Shown: positions 60,860-64,000 of the stretch, piece by piece
Layout: the number at the start of each line of letters is the position of its first letter
How positions within the stretch are numbered: the first letter of the stretch is position 1
Origin: Cubamyces lactineus
Taxonomy: Eukaryota; Basidiomycota; Agaricomycetes; Polyporales; Polyporaceae
DNA: 64,000 nucleotides
Direction: 5' to 3'
NCBI GenBank assembly: GCA_022376465.1
Contig: JACDTU010000033.1
Span: 108,393-172,392 of the forward strand
Program-made: the position numbers and the translations under genes
The notes under the pieces: model-generated
Database searches by the model: none
What the model saw: the letters and a program-made list of their open reading frames with translations, nothing else
What the model was told of the DNA's origin: nothing

Positions 60860-60990
60860 ATGCGCGGACTGCGCGAGACTTGGAGGCCAAACGCGCGAGA
60901 CATGCGCGCAACCCGCGCGTGGAGTGAGAGAGACGCGCGAGACATGCGAGATGCGCGCTTGAGACGCGCATGAGACGCGCGAGCGGGCGC
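60860..60990. repeat. gcgcgagac low-complexity stretch
   Basis: Repeated gcgcgagac / gacgcgcgagacatg units upstream of the ParB-like gene, in its likely promoter or 5' UTR. Degenerate, with no stable period. Confidence 0.6.
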
Positions 60991-61154
60991 CGACCGCGAC
61001 CGGCGGCACCGAAGCAGCGGGTCAGTCGCCAGCTGGCGCTGCGCGCTGGCAGAGCTCTCACTCTTGTCCCTCCATCTTCTCTGGTTCTCCGTCGGCTTCT
61101 TGCGAACAGTCCCTCTTCCCACAGTACTGCGGAACACTCTCAGATCTCTCAGCA

Positions 61155-64000
61155 ATGCCACCGAAGCCGAGGCCGGCAGTAAGTTGTTTGATTGTTACAT
61201 TGAAGAGCAGTCGCGCTGATCTATGGACACAACACATCTTCAGGGCGCGAGCGCGCAAGACGAGGGTGCGAACGCGACGACCGTGACCGCGACGAACGCG
61301 AAGGGTGCTGCACCGAAGAAGGCCGCGAGCAAGGGCGCGAAGGGGAAGGGCAAGGGGAAGGGGAAGGGCGATGCGGAGGATGAGGAGAACGCGGACCGTA
61401 GTGGCGTGGAGGAGGCGGATGATGATGAGGAGGGTGGAAAGGTGAGTGCCCTGCGCGGTTGAGCGTGATCGCGCGGACGCGCTGCTGATCAGCATTGGTC
61501 GCGCTAGGGGAAGAAGAAGGGCGGCGCGAAGAAGGGCAAGACCAAGCAGCTCTTCATTGCGGAGTCGAACTTCAAGGGCTTCAAGCTCACGTCGAACCTG
61601 GAACAGCAGGACTTTGCGGAGGTGCACAAGGAGCGGAGCGCGCAGCTGTCTGTGAAGTGTCGGCTGGGGTACGCGTTCATGGACCTCGTCCACCCTCCGG
61701 ACGTTCAGCTGCACTTTGGCCGCTACAACAACCGTCCGCTCGACCAGGCGCGCGTGAAGGAGCTCGCGAAGGGCTTCAGAGAGCAAGGGATTGCGCCGTG
61801 GCAGGATCCGATCCCGATCATGGCGCCGCGCGCGTGGATCGACAAGGCGTCGCTCGAGGCGCAGTGGATGGAGGGACGGTCGGAGAAGATGGTTGCGTTC
61901 ACGGACGCGGCGAAGGGTGAGTGGATAGACGTTCTGGGCGGACACCACCGGCGCGCGGCGTACGTCGAGTACGTGCATTCGCTTCAACAGGACCTCGAGG
62001 CCGCGCAGAAGAATGTCACGAAGCTGCACAGCAACAAGAGGCTCGACGCGAACGTGAAGCAGGAGGAGCTGAAGAAGTGGGAGAAGGAAGTGGCGAACCT
62101 GCGCGCGAAGGTTCAGGAGCCGACGGTGTGGGAGGTGGTGGTCTACGCGATGGGTGAGTGATCTTTGTGTGCGCGGGGGGGGGGCGGGGGACGGACGCTC
62201 GCTGACTATGAGTACGCCTGCAGAGGATGTTACGGACGAGCTGGGTGCGTTCCTGTCGCGCAACGACGAGACTCCCCACCACCGCGAGACGGACATGGAG
62301 AAGTTCTGGCGGTACCTCGCGGTGATTCGGCAGTTGCGCACGAGGGAGGCGCCGACGGTGGCCATTGGGAGCTCGGAGTGGACGCGGTTCGTCGCGAAGC
62401 GGATTCCTGCGACGATTGGGCAGAAGGGGTTTGGGACGCTCTACAACGAGCCGCGCAGCTGGGACTTCATCAACCTGATTGCGAAGTTGGTGCCGCTGCG
62501 TCCGATCTTTCCGATCGAGGTTCTGCGACGTCGCGTGCGGTCGGTCGACGGGGTGCATGCGGTGTCACCGGGGGAGAAGCCTGGGAAGCGCAAAGGGAAG
62601 GCTGTGGACACGCGCGCGCCGGACACCGCGGGAGGGGTGAGTGCGAACAATTGTTGGGTGTGCGCGGATGGACGCTGACTTGGTGGACGCAGCTGTGGGT
62701 GGATCTGTTGGAGCCGATCATTGAGGACATGGTCTTCATTGCGACGTCTGGGAAGTGGTCGGAGGACAACGTCGTCATGCGGAACTACAAGATCTTCCTT
62801 CGGGCGTCGACGGGTCAGCGGCGGAGCAAGGACGCGGGCGCGAAGGTGGAGGCGTACAAGTTGTACTTGAAGAAGTACCTTGAGGAGGGCGAGGTCGACC
62901 AGGCGGTGTGGCCGACGTACTTGCTGGAGAAGCTCGACGAAGTGTACGTGCAGCGCGTCCAGCCTGCGATGGAGTCGTTCATGAACCGATCGACGGACGT
63001 GTGGGCGAAGGCGATGGAGGCGTACTGGAAGGACGCGGACGCGGTGATGGAGATGGTGTGGAGCGGCGGGGTGCGGTATGGATCGTGGCGACCGGAGACG
63101 GGCGAGACGATGCGTGGCGCGCCCGGGCGACTTTCGTGGGTGAAGCAATGTCGCCGTGCCGGGATGCGGTTCGACATTCCGCTGGTCAGCGCGACGTTTG
63201 TGCAAGACCTGTATGCGACGTTTGCGGAGGTGTCCTATGGGATTCAATGGGTACGTGGCATATACTGGTTATTGTGAGGACACGCGGGCGATCTACCAGG
63301 AAGGTGGTACACCGCGCTGGGGGAGAGGAGGGTCGCGGTCTCGCGGTCTACCACCTTCGTTGTAGACCGCGCTGGGGGGAGGAGGAGAGGTGCGGTCGCG
63401 CGGTGTAGCAGGAAGGTGGTACACCGCGCTGGGGGAGGAGGAGGGTGCGGTCGCGCGGTGTAGCAGGAAGGTGGTACACCGCGCTGGGGGGAGGAGGAGG
63501 GGTGCGGTCGCGCGGTGTAGCAGGAAGGTGGTACACCGCGCTGGGGGAGGAGGAGGGGTGCGGTCGCGCGGTGTAGCAGGAAGGTGGTACACCGCGCTGG
63601 GGGAGGAGGAGGGTGCGGTCGCGCGGTGTAGCAGGAAGGTGGTACACCGCGCTGGGGGAGGAGGAGAGGTGCGGTCGCGCGGTGTAGTAGGAAGGTGGTA
63701 CACCGCGCTGTGGGGAGGAGGAGAGGTGCGGTCGCGCGGTCTACCACCTTCCTGGTAGACCGCGTTCTCATTGATATTTTCCCTCTGCTTTCCGTCGACG
63801 TTGCGCGATCAAATACTGATATTGTCCCTCCGTCATTAGATCAGTCGCCAGGTCGACCCAATGGTCGACAGGATCGCGCTGTCGAACTACCGCTGGGTGT
63901 TCGACCATACCTCCAACCTCCGCGAGTTCTTCATGAACAGCCACCTCACCGCGTACTCTTCGGAGCAGCCCAACAACGTATGTACATGCGCTTGTCGAAC
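61155..64000 (+). CDS. ParB/sulfiredoxin-fold domain protein, 3' end outside window
   Basis: Start MPPKPRPA, an intron, then GASAQDEGANATTV and a Lys/Gly/Ala-rich basic stretch (KKAASKGAKGKGKGKGKG) followed by an acidic one. Residues of about 110-230 look like a ParB N-terminal domain: RYNNRPLDQARVKELAKGFREQGI, DPIPIMAPRAW, and WIDVLGGHHRRAAYVEYV (compare ParB box II and the FGGCHR site of sulfiredoxin). A charged helix (LEAAQKNVTKLHSNKRLDANVKQEELKKWEKEVANLRAK) and long helical C-terminal regions follow. Known introns are about 60-70 nt, except one of about 600 nt (63251-63849) that contains palindrome array C; splicing joins YGIQW to VDPMVDRIALSNYRWVFD. The last visible exon ends at 63977. 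Function unknown; DNA binding is possible. Confidence 0.7.
63283..63765. repeat. Palindrome array C (nine hairpins) inside an intron
   Basis: Nine palindromes start near 63283, 63342, 63399, 63454, 63511, 63567, 63622, 63678 and 63735 (period 55-59 nt). Most read gcgcggtgtagcaggaa-ggtggtacaccgcgc. Units 2 and 9 are in the opposite orientation and close to perfect (ggtctaccacc / tggtagacc). Spacers are G/A-rich (tgggggaggaggag). All lie within one intron of the ParB-like gene, making it about ten times longer than its other introns. Confidence 0.92.

Noticed and set aside
61058..62365. Long minus-strand ORF (435 codons)
   Set aside because: Antisense to the ParB-like gene, rich in Arg/Leu from GC-rich codons, no motifs; the plus strand has a coherent spliced protein.
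62441..63247. Long minus-strand ORF (268 codons)
   Set aside because: Shadow of the ParB-like gene; composition biased to His/Arg/Pro.
63244..63771. Repeat-coded proteins on either strand of array C
   Set aside because: The repeated peptides (for example RCTTFLLHRATAP) come from the palindrome units inside an intron and have no start context.

Overview
This window is nuclear DNA from a filamentous basidiomycete, most likely an Agaricomycete (mushroom or polypore type). The genes are packed on both strands and broken by many short GT-AG introns of about 50-70 nt. Several families typical of Agaricomycetes occur (a DUF6535 membrane protein, a DUF3292 protein, an SKT5-like Sel1 protein, a Hog1 MAP kinase), and TTAGGG is present as the telomere-type repeat. 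No ribosomal RNA, tRNA, operon or CRISPR array was seen. All gene models were spliced by eye from reading frame, splice sites and family motifs, so exon edges are approximate.

Layout. 0.15-2 kb: tRNA-dihydrouridine synthase DUS1 (+). 2.2-3.9 kb: ubiquilin/Dsk2 (+). 4.6-6.9 kb: C2-domain protein with C-terminal membrane helices (+). 7.5-9.8 kb: F-box protein (+). 10.3-12 kb: Sel1-repeat chitin synthase activator with a CaaX tail (+). 13.8-16.5 kb: sucrose/alpha-glucoside-type transporter (+). 16.7-17.8 kb: histidinol-phosphatase (-). 18.7-20.5 kb: Hog1 MAPK (-). 21.2-22.6 kb: mitochondrial NADH-cytochrome b5 reductase MCR1 (+). 23.0-23.7 kb: small unknown protein (+), followed by a decayed copy of itself. 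24.1-25.1 kb: APH-fold phosphotransferase (-). 26.2-26.7 kb: small possible NTF2-like protein (+). 27.1-30.0 kb: predicted ABC-class ATPase (+). 30.2-34.8 kb: Ubp2-type deubiquitinase (-). 35.2-36.6 kb: DUF6535 protein (-). 37.6-40.3 kb: DUF3292 membrane protein (-). 40.9-42.8 kb: DHA1-type MFS exporter (-). 45.9-49.3 kb: Ubp9/USP46-type deubiquitinase (-). 50.3-53.3 kb: 3-methylcrotonyl-CoA carboxylase alpha (+). 53.9-56.0 kb: ETF-ubiquinone oxidoreductase (+). The last two belong to the same mitochondrial leucine-degradation route.

From 56 kb on the character changes. There is a 5' fragment of a Ty3/gypsy-like LTR retrotransposon (LTR-like sequence and Gag N-terminus). It is cut off exactly where TTAGGG repeats begin, and is followed by about 900 nt of hairpin-rich repeat-like DNA. 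Then come three clusters of short palindromes (58.4-59.0, 60.5-60.7 and 63.3-63.8 kb) with a shared spacing of roughly 55 nt. They interleave with a hypothetical F-box/LRR-neighbourhood type gene (59.7-60.5 kb) and with a gene whose product carries a ParB/sulfiredoxin-like domain (61.2 kb to beyond the end). The third palindrome cluster lies inside an intron of this ParB-like gene.

The most unusual content is this right-hand region. The palindrome family has array-specific cores and matched stem variants, an interstitial telomere repeat disrupts a retroelement, and a ParB-fold gene hosts a palindrome array. The remaining genes are mostly conserved housekeeping and signalling genes.
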